Program-made: the position numbers and the translations under genes | The notes under the pieces: model-generated | Told to the model about the DNA's origin: nothing | Seen by the model: only the letters and a program-made list of their open reading frames with translations | The model's database searches: none | DNA from: Notospermus geniculatus | Lineage: Eukaryota; Nemertea; Pilidiophora; Heteronemertea; Lineidae | Assembly (NCBI GenBank): GCA_002633025.1 | Contig: NMRB01000486.1 | Span: 264,019-328,018 of the forward strand | Length of the DNA: 64,000 nucleotides | Reading direction: 5' to 3' | Part shown: positions 29,115-41,843 of the stretch, piece by piece | How positions within the stretch are numbered: the stretch's first letter is position 1 | Layout: every line of letters starts with the position of its first letter

Positions 29115-29400
29115 CATAACATCTTGTCGACAGACACACAATGAAGCGCTACTCTCCACTGTAGGAGATCAACATGCCACCATTGCTTTCGAGATATTGA
29201 TAATATTCCAACATCAGTCATCGAGACACCGATACTTCACATGGGAATACGGTAGGGTGATTTAATTCACATCAATTCTTGGCGTACTGTGACAAAGTAG
29301 AAATTTGATATCTGTTGCCGGGGTTATACGGATTTTCGGATTTTCAATTTCTGCACGACGTGATCAAAAGTTTAGAGCAAGATAAAGGGTGACCTCCGTC

Positions 29401-30420
29401 AACTGAGATAAGGTGTGTTTTCATTTTTCCTTTGGGGCTGTAGATGCTATCAGTCTCCTGCACATTAAATCAGAGTATATTAATTCTTGACGTCCGATAG
29501 CAAAGAAAATCGAAATGTTTACAAATCAAAAATACTTGACATGATACAATGACATTGCACTGAGTTTGGAAAATCTGAAAGACGTAGTAGGCCAACTGAA
29601 CGAGAAAGGTGTAATACTTTTATTAGTGTTTTAAGAGAAAAGCCATATATATTATTTATCTCGAATGGGAAGTCCCCTTTTATAGGAGTACATCCAACAT
29701 TATTTTTTTCTCAAAATCTCAAGCATAATTTATTTGCAACAAATGACTTTTTTATCACTCTAAATCTTGTTCTTCCCTCAGATAAGGTGTGATTTTATTT
29801 TGCCCTTTGCGACTGTAAATCCTATGAATCTATACCACATTAAATCAGATATTAATTCTTGACGTCGGATCGCAAAGAAAATCGAAATGGTTACAAATCA
29901 AAGATTTGAGGAGTGGATGCGATAAAATCGCACTGAATTTGGACAGTCTGACAGACGCAGGCCTACTATTCACCAAGGAAGGTGGAACACTTTTAGCACC
30001 TAAGGATTTTTTGAAGGAACTTACATGTAAATTACTAGCATGTACCCGTGGCAATCGGCGATTGTTTAGCCGAGGTTGGAATGAACGGCCGGGATGGAAT
30101 TGGTGCACCCAATGGGGTGCTGAAAGAGAATTTAGAAAGCAATCGGAACAATATACACGTAGCTAAAGAAATAAAATTCCGACCGCAAATGTTCTCTTCG
30201 CAATTTAAACTGCGCTGATGAGAAGATGGTAGGCCTTATACTCCTACCATGCCGAATTTCGAGGCAAAACGAAGTCTCTAGGTGTAACCTTATTGAGCCG
30301 CCTTCCAGCATTATTATATAGAATGACTACCCCTATTGAACGACCCCTTTCACAGAAGTACATCTAACCTTATTTTTCCCAAATTCTCAAGTATATCAGC
30401 AAGGCATTCGCAATAAACGA
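29401..30420. repeat. Degenerate tandem duplication, unit about 380 bp
   Basis: AGATAAGGTGTG..TTTTCATTTTTCC-type sequence at 29401 recurs at 29780, with ATTAATTCTTGACGTC and AAGAAAATCGAAATG in the same order. The 29650-29760 part (GGAGTACATCCAACATTATT) recurs at about 30345-30420. Confidence 0.65.
30028..30330. repeat. Dispersed repeat, partner 59505-59785
   Basis: The two copies share GGCAATCGG, GCCGAGGTTGGAA, GGAATTGG.GCACCCAA, TACCATGCCGAATTT and CCTTCCAGCATTATTATATAG in the same order and orientation. Confidence 0.75.
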
Positions 30421-31236
30421 CTGTTTTGTACATCATTCTACATTCTTGTTCGTTCGTTTTTCTTCCTGCACTGAGACCGTACCAATCACGCCCTACAGCG
30501 GAAAGAAAGGAACATATCTTTGCAATAAACTACATGTACTGATATTTTAGTCTATCCTGTTCCTTCCTCAGGCATTTTTCCTCTTGCACTTTAGACCAAT
30601 CTGTGTTTATGCTGCCCAATCGTTTCCCACCAGGGTGTAACAGCAACTGATGTCAATCAATTTCACTTTATTTGCGTCTCGTTAGGGGGCAGGTAGACAC
30701 GGCGGCAGGAAGTCGAAAAAAACTTCGATGTGGTACACAATGCCAAACTTTGAATACGCCAACTGATTGTAATGTGGATGATGTTTCCTAGCACCAACAA
30801 ACCTTGTGATGGAACTCGCAGTTGATTTCCTCAAAGGACGATGTGTACACCCTTGATAACAAAGAACATTTCGACTACAAGTAGTTTTCAAGGAGATTTG
30901 CCCGTGTTATCATTCACAAATTTGTTATTATTACCAAGGTTCGATCTTACCACAGTTGGAGTGCAGGTCCTTCACCACTGCGGGCCCTGGCTGTGGAATA
31001 AGCGGCTTCCATCCAAGATCGCGGCAGCTGAGGACAAGACCACAATTCCCTGTAGGCCCATCGTTCTATTCCGTCTGGCATTCAGATCAGATGCACGCGG
31101 TTACTGTGACAAGCGATTGGAAATTTCGCTTTAGCCTAATTCAATGGTTGCTTCAATACTTTGTACTGATTGACTCAAGTTAAGATGCCCTGATCGGAGA
31201 TATTACCTTTCTTTGATTCTGTTCCTGTCAAGGCCT
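30421..31236. other. Non-coding stretch
   Basis: Short open frames at 30841-31183 have no recognisable domain. Confidence 0.4.
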
Positions 31237-31442
31237 GTGTACACTGGCAACATTTTTCCAACATTCAGTTACAACACCATGTTGGAGAAATGTTGTCTTC
31301 AAGTGTAAAGGGTTTACCAACATGTTGTTCAAATGTTGTTGAAATGTTGCTTATTTGTTAGCCTGTGTGTACAAGGTCAAAAGATCGTGTTGCTCAGGCA
31401 CGTTGTTGATTCAAAAGTTGGAAAAAATCTGCTAGTGTACAC
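31237..31442. mobile_element. Small element with GTGTACACT ends
   Basis: The left end GTGTACACTGGCAACATTTT is matched inverted by GAAAAAATCTGCTAGTGTACAC. The interior is rich in CAACATGTTG words. Parts recur at about 41250-41420 (GGTCAAAAGATCGTGTTGC) with divergence. Confidence 0.6.
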
Positions 31443-33125
31443 GCAGTGGGCTGAAATTCCTTCTACTTGTAGATAAACTACATGTGTAAATTTTAATGCT
31501 AAGCAGAATGTCAAAATAGACATCACGATGGAGCATTTTATTTGTTTATAAGATTGTAACGTGAAATACACACAAGGAATTTCACAAAATGGTACAAAAA
31601 TAAACAGAAATGATGAAATGCAACAAGTCTCAACCTGCGAAAATCGTTTAGCTCACGCTTCAAAGTCGATAAGTCCCAGGCCAGGATGGAACAGGTCCTC
31701 CGCCGTCGAGTCTCTGGCTGGGACAACAGGTGGAGCCTGTTGCCAAGTCTTTGAACGATCCAGACAAATATAATTTTCCTATAAATTAAGAAATAATTGG
31801 ATTACTTTGCCTGACTTGGTATTGGGAGCAAATATTACCACATGTAGTGTTTCCTAACGTCACCCCTCGCTCCGTCTTCAATTTATTTCGTACACGCCTT
31901 GGGCGCCATAATCGAATTTTCCACCTTCTCCTGGGTTGAACATGTTTTTCCGTAAGAAACATATTTCGTCTGTTGGAAATAACATGGGAAAACTCGATGA
32001 TAATAAACTTTAGAATATCATTTACTTTGAAAATGGATTTCCATGATGTATGTATGTATTTGTGTCGAAATTATTTTTGTACCCAGACATCGACTATGAT
32101 CTCTATACCGGTACGAGAAATAAAAAAAATACGAGAAATAAAAAAATATCTCCCAGGTGCATTTTGAAAGCGTACCTTTTAGCATCTTGCCCGAATGTTG
32201 ACTCCGAATCTTCAGGTGGTATGACGTTATGCAGGGAATACTGGAGTACAAATTTGGAGCCACTAGGAAACGTTTAAACCGGAAAAAATACGTTTCGGTT
32301 AGGAACGACACCCGATGATTCGCCAAAAGCAATCGCAAGCCAAAGGAAAACAGGCATTTGAACATCTTCTGAGAAGTAATGGATGATATTTTGATTTCCA
32401 AACTCTGTTTTCCATATTTGCACTACCAGAATTGTACCTGCTGGACCGTCATCAATAAAGAGAGCTGATATGTAAACATAAAGTCGTCTCCGACTTTCGC
32501 AAATTTTCGAAAATTCGGGTCGAAAATTTGCGAAATTCGGAGACCACTTTATGTTTGCTATCATTTTGTGTGTCGTTTTTTTGTGCTCTATGTTGGATAT
32601 AAAGAGAGCTGGATTGATCTTATTTTCAACACTGTAGTACACATACAAGTACCTACAGTACTGCTGAGGCAAAATACATAGTAACAAAAAAATTTCTGAA
32701 ACGTGTTGTTTAATTTCTATTTCCGCAATTGCACTTGTTGAATCGCAATCTCACCCTGACATTAAACACCAAGACGTTCCCTGGTCATTGAAGTTGAAGT
32801 AACGTTGAAACGTACATGGATTACATCATTTCAACCACAAACCCACGTATCCCATATACATGTACATGACTGTATAGAAACAGAATGCGATATCACGGGT
32901 TGGTTCACGGATTGGTTTAGTTTCCAAACGCCTAGAAAGTAATAAAATGTGTACGTGCTGATTCTTGACAGGGGTAGAGCAGATGGATGAGGAGTTTGGG
33001 ATTTCATCGCATCGTATTGGAATCATTAAACAAAGAAACATAGTGGTTTAGGTGTCCTCGTGTCGAAGCTTAGAGAGTGCCTTGATCGGAGGTACATCAT
33101 TGTGCAGATAACACTCTGAACTTAA
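31443..33125. other. AT-rich stretch without a supported gene
   Basis: It contains an ATACGAGAAATAAAAA direct repeat at about 32113-32144 and a palindrome at 32477-32558 (AAACATAAAGTCGTCTCCGA with an inverted match). Two minus-strand open frames of 127 and 137 codons (32018-32687) show no family and lie in low-complexity sequence. Confidence 0.4.
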
Positions 33126-33267
33126 AGCGGATTGTTCGCTCTGTCCAAAGTGAACCAAAAATAATAAAACAACCCGTTTTATTCGTAACAACAACTGGTA
33201 AATGCATTGCGGCGGCTGCGCCGGAAAATGTTCTGTGGAATCTTTGACTCGGCGCGAATAGTCCGCT
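33126..33267. mobile_element. TTAA-flanked TIR element, 142 bp
   Basis: TTAA lies at 33122-33125 and 33268-33271. The ends AGCGGATTGTTCGC and GCGAATAGTCCGCT are inverted matches. The AGCGG start and TTAA flanks link it to the element at 28351-28647. A truncated relative sits at 5484-5532 upstream of HINT copy A. Confidence 0.75.
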
Positions 33268-34480
33268 TTAATTCATGAGATGACCTTTTTTAAAAGGAGC
33301 CCGGTATTGCTGCGTTTTCTCGACAGCCGGCGCCGTGGGTGCCACTCTCCAACCTTAGGGACTAACTACGTTGTCGGCGAATGGCCCCGATGTACTACGT
33401 ACATTTTGTTATGTTTTTTTTAGTTCGTATTGCTACCGCTAGGATAAGGGAGACCTCTATTGACATTGTTGTTAAACTACCACTTACCAACCTCGCCCCA
33501 TGTAGAGTAACTCTCGTTCCTAGGGTATTCACGTATACATTGCATTGTAATCATACATTCTCCAACACTGAGGCGAAAGGCAAAACCACGCCGGTATTGG
33601 AAAATGATGCAATCAGTCAGTGGCGCCAGCTGTCGGCAGAAAGTTGAAATACCTGGCCCTTTAAGGGGGCGGGTAGGTGGTGCATCAGGAGTCATCAGAT
33701 TCCACGTTAATGGCAATATTTAAAGGTCCGAATGCATTTCACCAATGTCACGTGGATTTTCAATGCGGGCATCGTCCGTGACCACAAACAACGCAAAAGT
33801 CATGAACTACTGATAATAACTGTCGGTAAAATGAAAAACAAAAATTGATCATTAATCATTGAAAGAACACACAACCGTACATGACGAATGTGATAATGAA
33901 CATGATAGATGAAACAAATAATTCTGTCATGGGAAATTTGTGGCTGTTTTTGATATATCACAAACTGACGTCAAACTTTCTGTCAGCGATAACTTTCCCT
34001 TGTAGGCCATTAGTTTCTGCACTGAATCTCTCACGCTCTGATGAAAAGCGGTGTTTACATAAGCTCTGATGCAGTTTATATGGAACGGTACAAAATTCTG
34101 AATGGCCGCAACAATATATGAAATCGTGTGTTGTTATGTTTACCTCCGCTTCCTACTACGCCCATTATATCGTCCAATTAGCACTCGAATTAGTTGAATA
34201 GCCTGCACTTTTGTCAAGGTCACTCGACCCCCTCAATCTGATATGTCAACTCCTCCAAAACATCATTGCCAAAGCATTATTTTAACCCTTTCACTGCACA
34301 GCTGATGGCAACTAATAAAAAACAGAACTGTGTAATGATTGTAATATGTAACAAAAAACCCTGTCACATACATGTACGTATTCATCGGAAAGTAATTGGT
34401 GATATCTTTCCAATGGATGCCTGTTTATTTGATATATTTTAGGACGTGACAGTTTTTAAATTGCACCAAACTGAGTGTCT
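33268..34480. other. Non-coding stretch
   Basis: No repeat border or supported gene was found. Confidence 0.4.
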
Positions 34481-34481
34481 A

Positions 34482-34662
34482 ATTCGTCGAAATGACAAAT
34501 CCACAGTTCGTCATTTTGACGAACCATTGCATCTCAAACAATCTCTAGCAAGGTTCGTCCAAATGACGAATCGTGTCTTTGTCATTTCGACGAATAAAAT
34601 AGATACTCACTTTGGTGATACTGAAAATGGACAACGAACCTAAGTTCGTCATTTTGACGAAG
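34482..34662. repeat. Cluster of TTCGTCATTTTGACGAA palindromes
   Basis: Five variants of the 17-bp palindrome TTCGTCNNNNNGACGAA lie at about 34484, 34508, 34554, 34579 and 34645, with irregular spacing. Confidence 0.75.
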
Positions 34663-35103
34663 CAGAGTTTTTCACTGGGTGTTTGCACAGTAAGCACGAG
34701 GGCTTTTTGTTCCATCAGAAGTTCTATAAAACCACCTAAAAACCCTCAAGAAAAACTTCTTACGACTGTTGGTGCCCGATCGCTGACGCAGCACAGAAAC
34801 TGTGTATGGTACAGTGTAAAACTTGGAAATAAGAAGTCAGATGTCTCATTGACGTACGGTGTGGTGTTATTTGCTTTCAATTTGATAAACCACTTTGAAT
34901 TAATCCTTGGTATAAAAATAGTAACTAACGACACCCATCAATCTCAATTCTCGAATTTCCACTGCAGTTTGCTCCTTTGCGACATTAGAAAATTATACAT
35001 TGACAGCCATTTTTGTCACCTCTGTGTCAAGCTTGATGGTACATGTAAATTAGGCTTATTATGCAAATTAATCTCCCCGCAGTCGCCCAATGAATATTCA
35101 TGA
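34612..35103 (+). other. Unassigned 163-codon open frame
   Basis: This is one of the longest uninterrupted frames in the window. Its first codon is GTG, with an in-frame ATG a few codons later. There is no signal peptide, domain or motif I recognise, and its start overlaps the palindrome cluster. AT-rich composition makes a chance frame likely. Confidence 0.12.
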
Positions 35104-35259
35104 TGGTGGAAAAGAGATGGGTTCAATAACCTTTTCATATGAACTTGTCGACCTTCAGAGCGAAGAAACTTTCGCTGAAGGGTTGAATGTCATTCACTGA
35201 ATCCTAACCCCTTATACAGGCAGTCGTTACCCTAGATACTGGGTACTGTTCCATACCTT

Positions 35260-35511
35260 TTATGAAACTTGCAGTGTCGCGTCCTTTCTCAGTCTTGGCC
35301 TAACATTTCGTGAAGTATTAGATTTGGCGCACCACACTTCATTTCTTCCGTCGTCTTGGCAAGTTATGTCGGCCTCTTCGATTGCTTTCAGTGATTTCCG
35401 CCAGACACAAGGTTTGATTGGAAGCTCGACTCTAATATTTCCCTGAGGACATTTTCCCCGTCTCATGACCACTGCGCACGCAAGTTTAATAGTGTAACGC
35501 AACCGTTTCAA
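35260..35511 (-). other. Unassigned open frame present in both allele-like copies
   Basis: The 83-codon frame reads with normal, basic-rich composition (includes CVWRKSLKAIEEADITCQDD). In the second copy (36602-36798) the same frame is open up to the N join with one residue change. No start ATG lies at its beginning and no family is recognised. Confidence 0.2.
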
Positions 35512-36366
35512 GAAGGTGGGAGCTAAATATGGAAAGGTGATTAGCTTTTAGGGGTAGGTATAATGAACGACGGGCGTGTAGGGAGTGTTATTGGCCTTCA
35601 AAGTGTTCCTTTGGGTCGTTCATCAGACAAAAAAGTTGTCGCTTGGCGCGTGGGTTCATGAAGGTTGTCAGGTCTAATGGAAAACCATTAAGCCCAGGAC
35701 GGCAAATTTGTCTGTTTCGTTTTCTGAAAAAAACGTTCTACTAGATCTTGATGTCGAAGGATTTTTAAAAAAAAAGTACAGTTACAGAAAAGTGCCTGCA
35801 GAGTCCTCAGAACTAAATTCATGATTGGGTGATATTACTGAAGTTTTTTTGGCAACTTTTCTTCCAACAGAGAGACTACACTCTTAGCCAAAAAGGTTTA
35901 GGGGTTCTTTGTGCATCACCAGGGGAACCCCAGGGTTCTATATAGAACCTTCTGTAAAGAACCTGAAAGGGTTCCATATAGAACCTTTTGGTCGCTAAAG
36001 AACCCATAAAGGTTCCAGTTAGAACCCTTTTCACAGGAAAAGGTTCTATCTGGAACCTCTAGGGGTTCTTATACAACCCGAGGGTTCTTAAATCAGAGGG
36101 TTCTCCTGGTGTGGCAGCAAAGAACCTTTTCGGCTAAGAGTGTAGAATGAATGTACAAGCATTGGTACCCTCTCAACAGGAGAACAATAGCCTTGAGGAA
36201 CTCCTTTACGTTGAGGAGCATTCTAAAATACGGGCCAAAGTGTCGTAAGGCTCCAAAGATCTACGGTAATATCACCTGCAGGAAATTTTACAGAATAGTT
36301 CTGGGTGCTCTGCTTCTGGCACCTTCTGCAGTACATGTACCAATAATTCCTCGGCTTCGGCCCTGG
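35315..36366. repeat. Allele-like duplication, copy 1
   Basis: The sequence matches 36602-37555 closely apart from a 264-bp insertion (35879-36142), small indels and a shorter form of a fold-back element. Copy 2 begins immediately after a single N at 36601. This is the expected pattern when two haplotypes are joined head to tail by the assembler. Confidence 0.8.
35879..36142. mobile_element. TIR element, 264 bp, TA target duplication, insertion-polymorphic
   Basis: The ends CACTCTTAGCCAAAAAGGTT and AACCTTTTCGGCTAAGAGTG are inverted matches, with TA on each side (35877-35878 and 36143-36144). The paralogous or allelic site at about 37203-37210 reads GAGACTAGAATG without the element and with a single TA. 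The interior contains repeated GGTTCTATATAGAACC-type palindromes. TA duplication fits Tc1/mariner-like mobilisation (inference). Confidence 0.85.
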
Positions 36367-36601
36367 TAAAGCCCCAGTCACATTTCCACCGATTCTGCAA
36401 AGGATGTGTTTGCGACGCCCGAACGGGCTGAAAAATAGGGAAAATGACGGGTTGCCGGCCGATCGCCCGAGGGCATCTACCGGTGTCCTGAGCTCGGTAG
36501 CGCGCCGCTAGGGTGATCGGAAGAAAATAACTCGGAGTTATATTCTTGCGGCGAGTACCGGCTGAAACCCAGCTCGCTAGGGGATCCTTCATAATCCTTG
36601 N

Positions 36602-37555
36602 GTATTAGATTTGGCGCACCACACTTCATTTCTTCCGTCGTCTTGGCAAGTTATGTCGGCCTCTTCGATTGCTTTCAGTGATTTCCGCCAGACACAAGGT
36701 TTGATTGGAAGCTCGGCTCTAATATTTCCCTGAGGACATTTTCCCCGTCTCATGACCACTGCGCACGCAAGTTTAATAGTGTAACGCAACCGTTTCAAGA
36801 AGGTGGGAGCTAAATATGGAAAGGTGATTAGCTTTTAGGGGTAGGTAATGAACGACGGGCGTGTAGGGAGTGTTACTGGCCTTCAAAGTGTTCCTTTGGG
36901 TCGTTCATCAGACAAAAAAAGTTGTCGCTTGGCGCGTGGGTTCAGAAAGGTTGGCAGGTCTAATGGAAAACCATTAAGCCTAGACGGCAAATGTGTCTGT
37001 TTTGTTTTCTGAACAAAACAGTTCTACTAGATCTTGACGTCGGAGGAATTTTTTTGTTAAAAAGCAGTGGGTTACAGGAAAGTGCCTGCAGCAGAGTCCT
37101 CAGAACTATTCTGTAAATTCTGTAAATTCATGGGTGATATTACTGATTACTGGTGATATTAGGCCTACTGAAGTTTTTTTGGCAACTTTTCCTCCAACAA
37201 AGAGACTAGAATGCACAAGCGCTGGTACCCTCTCAAAGGCCCGTATTTAGAATGCTCCTCAACGTAAAGGAGTTCCTCAAGGCTGTTGTTCTCAACAGGA
37301 GAACAATAGCCTTGAGGAACTCCTTTACGTTTAACTCCTTTAGAATGTTCCTCAAGACTATTGTTCTCCTGTTGAGAACAATAGCCTTGAGGAACTCCTC
37401 TACGTTGAGGAGCATTCTAAAATAAAGGCCAAAGTGTCGTAAGTCTCCAAAGATCTATGGTAATATCACCTGCAGGAAATTTTACAGAATAGTTCTGGGT
37501 GCTCTGCTTCTGGCACCTTCTGCAGGGCCAATAATGCCTCGGCTTCGGCCCTGGT
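36602..37555. repeat. Allele-like duplication, copy 2
   Basis: This is the partner of 35315-36366. It lacks the TA-flanked element. It carries the longer form of the fold-back element (37237-37431), of which copy 1 has only the right part (about 36170-36235). Confidence 0.8.
37237..37431. mobile_element. Multi-arm fold-back element
   Basis: The left arm GGCCCGTATTTAGAATGCTC is matched inverted by TAGAATGCT-type sequence ending AAAGGCC. Inside, GTTCCTCAAGGCT..TTGTTCTC and its inverse occur several times, so the sequence can fold into several alternating hairpins. Confidence 0.75.
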
Positions 37556-39639
37556 TACAAGTGTAACTTAATTTTTGATAACACATCATCATCACCTTCT
37601 GCAAAATCTACTGTATTCTTTAACAGTGAATTCATGTAGAACAACACTGTCGTCTGTTTCTGTCTTTCTTATCAGACCAGCAGACTCTCCGTCATCTTTG
37701 GATAATACCGTCAAAGAACCCGACTGTCAGGTCTCGCTATGGTTTATTAAACTGCTTTAGAGATGAGGCCATGAACGCATGCGCAAGACGCCAAATCACG
37801 TGGTAAATTAAGCAAGTGTATTTGCATAATGTGAGCCACGGATTGCTCTCTGTTTGAAGCGAACATGATTGATGCTTTACGCCTGTTGAAAAAGTCATGT
37901 TTGCTTCATTTGCGCCGAAATAAGCCCTGTCTCCCCTGAAAAGAAGATTAAAACCAGAAATCAAATAAATTAATACGGTATTTGTATTTGCCATGGGTTC
38001 TTTCCTTATGATTTCCTTTGACGTACAAGGCAGATTGACGAATCGAGAATGAAGTCATTGAACAGTGCAGGAGCCAAGACGTGATTCGAAACCTAATCGG
38101 AGAGATTGCTGTGTGCCTCGGAGATTGACTCGGGGTGGATGAAAGTCTTGTATTTGCCGTGCGCTTTTGCAGAACAAACTCTACAAAAACTAAAACGATT
38201 GATGGGTGGGATATTCGTTTACCCTGGCATAAGACTCCAGGAATAAGACACCACGGCTGTACGTCTCGTGCGACTGATGAAAGAAGGAGAACCGTTTGAT
38301 CTCTAAACCCATGTAAGCCATCTAGATTTTAACCTGCGACCTCTTGCATGAGAGGCTTGTGTTTTAATGCTTTGAAATTCAAGCGGGACTGGCCCGTTTA
38401 GACTGCCATTTGTGCCAGTGTAACGTTTTTCAGTGAGGCCCGTGTGCCAGTGTGACATTTAGCGTGTTCCATTACTTCCACCGGCAAGGCACTAGCGCTT
38501 TCTCAGGCATGGACACTGGCGCGAAACTTCTGATGCATGTACATGTAGTGTTTTGGCCTTTTTATTGACAGATAAGTCCCAGCATTTCTTTTGACCACCC
38601 TCTGAGGCTGTTCGAACCAAACGAGCCTTTTCTCAACCGGACCACTATCAACTCCAACGAGAGAAATCGCCATAAAGTGAATGGCAACACTCTCAGTGGG
38701 AGTTTCAAATACGAATTACGAATTACAAATAATTTATTCCACTCTACATGTACATGTATAACAGTAGAAAAAAATTACCAATAAAATTACTGAATATAGA
38801 AGTATAAAACTTTTTACATAAGATTTACACGTCAAAACATAATCCCCCAATCACCGGTGGCGCCACCTGGCTTTCGCGACCTCACTCGAAGTCACAATTA
38901 ATGGAGAGGGCGGCCCACATTCAGCATCTATGATGCAGTAAAAACACAATTTTCGCCTCAGCAGCAAACTTTTTTCCATTTTTAAAATCGTCATGGGAAA
39001 AACAGCGGTATGTGAACCCCAACTGTGCTGTACCAAGCATCTCTTAGATTATGTTGGGTCATGAAATCGCTGAGACTTCTTGATTACCAATGTTTCATAT
39101 CCCACTTGGGGCCCATTCAAAATAGAAGCTGACACAAAATCGTTAACAAGAGGTTAAAATCGATATGCAGGACTGACTTCCCTCGAGTCTTACTACGCCT
39201 TTTTGGTAAATTGAACTTCTTAGTAAACTGATGGCGTGTTTGAGATGGGGATTTTTTTGGTACCAAGGATGAGAGTCTGATCGATCGATTCCTGATTAAA
39301 TGGCATCAATATCGTCGGCGGACGTGAGGAATGTTCGCCTTCAGTCACACGAACGGTCTCTAGAGTAAATATATACCCTCCTTATGAAGAGGACCTAATA
39401 TCCTCTGGCCGAAGGAAGTCGTACCGAGTCTGGTCGTCCCTCGCAACTGGGCCTTGGTACTGGAGAATAGGCGAAGGCTAATTTTTGCACGGTTTACACT
39501 CTGTATTCTTAGCAGTCGATGGAGGTTTTTTTCAATCCTTCAGTTCATTAGTTTCTTTGGTCGACTTTTTGTGTTTGTCACTTGGTGTAAGCTGGAAACG
39601 CTTGTTCCAATATTTTGATGAGCGATTTTGCTAAACGCA
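37556..39639. other. Non-coding stretch
   Basis: It contains a fragment (about 38413-38470, GTAACGTTTTTCAGTGAGGC) related to the element at 42877-43049. No gene is supported. Confidence 0.4.
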
Positions 39640-39789
39640 CCCTTATGAAAATCTTCATTTTACCATGGTAATTACGAACGGTAAAGGACAGTTTACCATG
39701 GTATAATTGGCTTTCACCATGGTAAACCTTCTTTTACTGTTCGAAATTACCATTCACCATGGTAAAATGGAGAATATTTTTTATAAGGG
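39640..39789. mobile_element. Fold-back element built from ACCATGGTA words
   Basis: The outer ends CCCTTATGAAAATC and TTTTTTATAAGGG are inverted matches. The interior alternates TTTACCATGGTAA palindromes with ACGAACGGTAAA / TTTTACTGTTCG. Confidence 0.75.
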
Positions 39790-41589
39790 CAGAGAAGCAT
39801 CAGAAAAGTATGACGGCAGTAACTCAGGAGAATCCGATGCTGCTGGGATTTCATTTCTGATTCTACACCCACTTTAGTGAGAATTTTCAACTCTACCTCT
39901 GCCTCTGATAAGAAGCTAAGGACAACAGCCTTATACCCTCATTACAAGTGTCCAAAAGTGGCAAGTTGCCTGTCACTGGATATCTGAATAGGGAAGTGAA
40001 AATCTGGCCAGTCTTGACACTTGTATTGTGGGGTGCTTGTGTAGTTGATGATGAACAACAAGGGGTGTGTAGGGGCCAAAAGACGCTTTGCCAATTCCAT
40101 CATAAATTCTGAAAAACAAGCGAGCCCAGCCTGACCCATCCGCTCTAACTACCACGGCCCTGTTCGTATATGCACCTGATAATACAGGACCTTTCCCAAG
40201 GGGCTAAGTGACTGGCTGATGACGGAAATATTCGCAACATGTACCGATTTCACTTTTGATTTCGCACGTTATACTTAGTCACAGAAGACATCTTGTTCGT
40301 GAGTGCATTGCAAATTATAGGTTAATCATAATGATACACAATATGTGTCCTTCAACAGCCTCAGCTCCCCATGTTGACGAGGAAGTGAACGAATCGCCTA
40401 CTCCATCAGGATGGAGCGCCGTATCACGTCGTTTGCTTCGAAATCTTTTTTTATTTTTCTATTTATTTTTTATTTTCCGCGAATGTTGCTTCTTTTTAAA
40501 TTCCCCAACTCACTCAAGGCAGTCTCAAAATCTTGATGTCTTGAATAATACATGCTCCATTCCTTGTAGCCTTTGGTACCAGATAAAAATGATTGACTTG
40601 GGTATTTTATTTTTCCGGTTCGTGGGAGGGGGGTCGAACTTGGCTCGAACAGATCTATTGAATCAGTTGCTTGTAAGGGAATAAGAAAGTGGAAAATAAG
40701 AAGTGGGAATTTTGCGCGAATTTTTCAATTTCTCAAATTGGGAGAAATTTTTTTCCCATTTTGAGAAACTTTCTTAAAGTGACATGACAGTTTGTCTGAT
40801 TTTTCGGGCGATAGCAAACTAAACCATTGGTATAAGTTATACGACCCCTGGTGGCGCGAAAAGAAAACGAAGAAGATGGCGCGAGGAGAGACAAAGCCGA
40901 AGGTAATCCATTGCTATCGTTTCGACGGTTCTCCGCCATCTTGATTCTACGGAGATTTCATGCGTGCGCATTTACCTTGTAGGCGAAACAAAACATCTGA
41001 TTGGTTGTGAGATATGAACTACATCCTAGGAATGTGCAGGCGAGAGTTCGCAAGAAATCCAAAATGGCGGAACCCGTCGAAAGGATGAATAATATGGATG
41101 TTGCCGTTCATCTGCCAATGTTCGTGATCAAATATCTCAGATCCTTATTCTAAGCCTTCAATCAGTATTCAAGTATCTGTTCCATCAGTTCGACCATCTG
41201 GCACTTCACAACCTTGTTGGAGAAGAGATATTCAAGTGTCGACTCTAAATGTCTTTGTAGGTACTGGCAACATCTCCCAGCATAACAAGTATTAAACGTC
41301 ATTTTGTTGGTCAAATGTAGTCGATAGTCTACAGGAAATGTGTTTTCTAACTGGGTCAAAAGATCGTGTTGCCCTTTTTTGTTCAAAATGTTGCCCTTGA
41401 AATTGGATTAGACTTGTATCATGTTGCAGGCTATCTCTGAATCTCTGAATGTTTGATATTTTTCGCATCCTTGTAAAATTTTGGGAATAATTGCCCAATG
41501 GAAACTTACATGTAAAAACTCTTAGTCAAGTACAATGTATGTATGTACATGTACTATGTCCCTGTGTGCACAACTTGTCTGGACCTTAA
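39790..41589. other. Non-coding stretch
   Basis: A 142-codon plus-strand frame (40256-40684) contains a poly-T-derived Phe/Leu run and no domain. 41160-41420 shares words with the element at 31237-31442. Confidence 0.4.
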
Positions 41590-41843
41590 AGGTGCTCTAG
41601 TTCGAATTGTAAACATTACGGTGTTCTGGTACTAACAAATCAGATAAAATCGAATTAAATCTCGCCTTTCACAACTTTTTATTTGTTTTTGAGCGTAAAA
41701 TCATAAATATATTTATCAAGATAGATATAAAAATAGCTAACATTAATGTTTTGGTGCTGCCACCTGTCTGAGGAAAAATAACTATTATAATCAATCATGT
41801 AAATAAACAAACCGTAATGTTTACAATTCGAACTAGAACACCT
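41590..41843. mobile_element. TTAA-flanked TIR element, 254 bp
   Basis: TTAA lies at 41586-41589 and 41844-41847. The ends AGGTGCTCTAGTTCGAATTG and CAATTCGAACTAGAACACCT are inverted matches and continue through TAAACATTACGGT. There is no coding sequence. It is the third TTAA-flanked element in the window, with different ends from the AGCGG type. Confidence 0.8.

Noticed and set aside
30028-30330. tRNA-derived SINE
   Set aside because: I could not find a convincing A box and B box or a cloverleaf; kept only as a dispersed repeat.
35315-37555. Real tandem gene duplication
   Set aside because: The single N at the junction and allele-like divergence favour unmerged haplotypes over a biological duplication.
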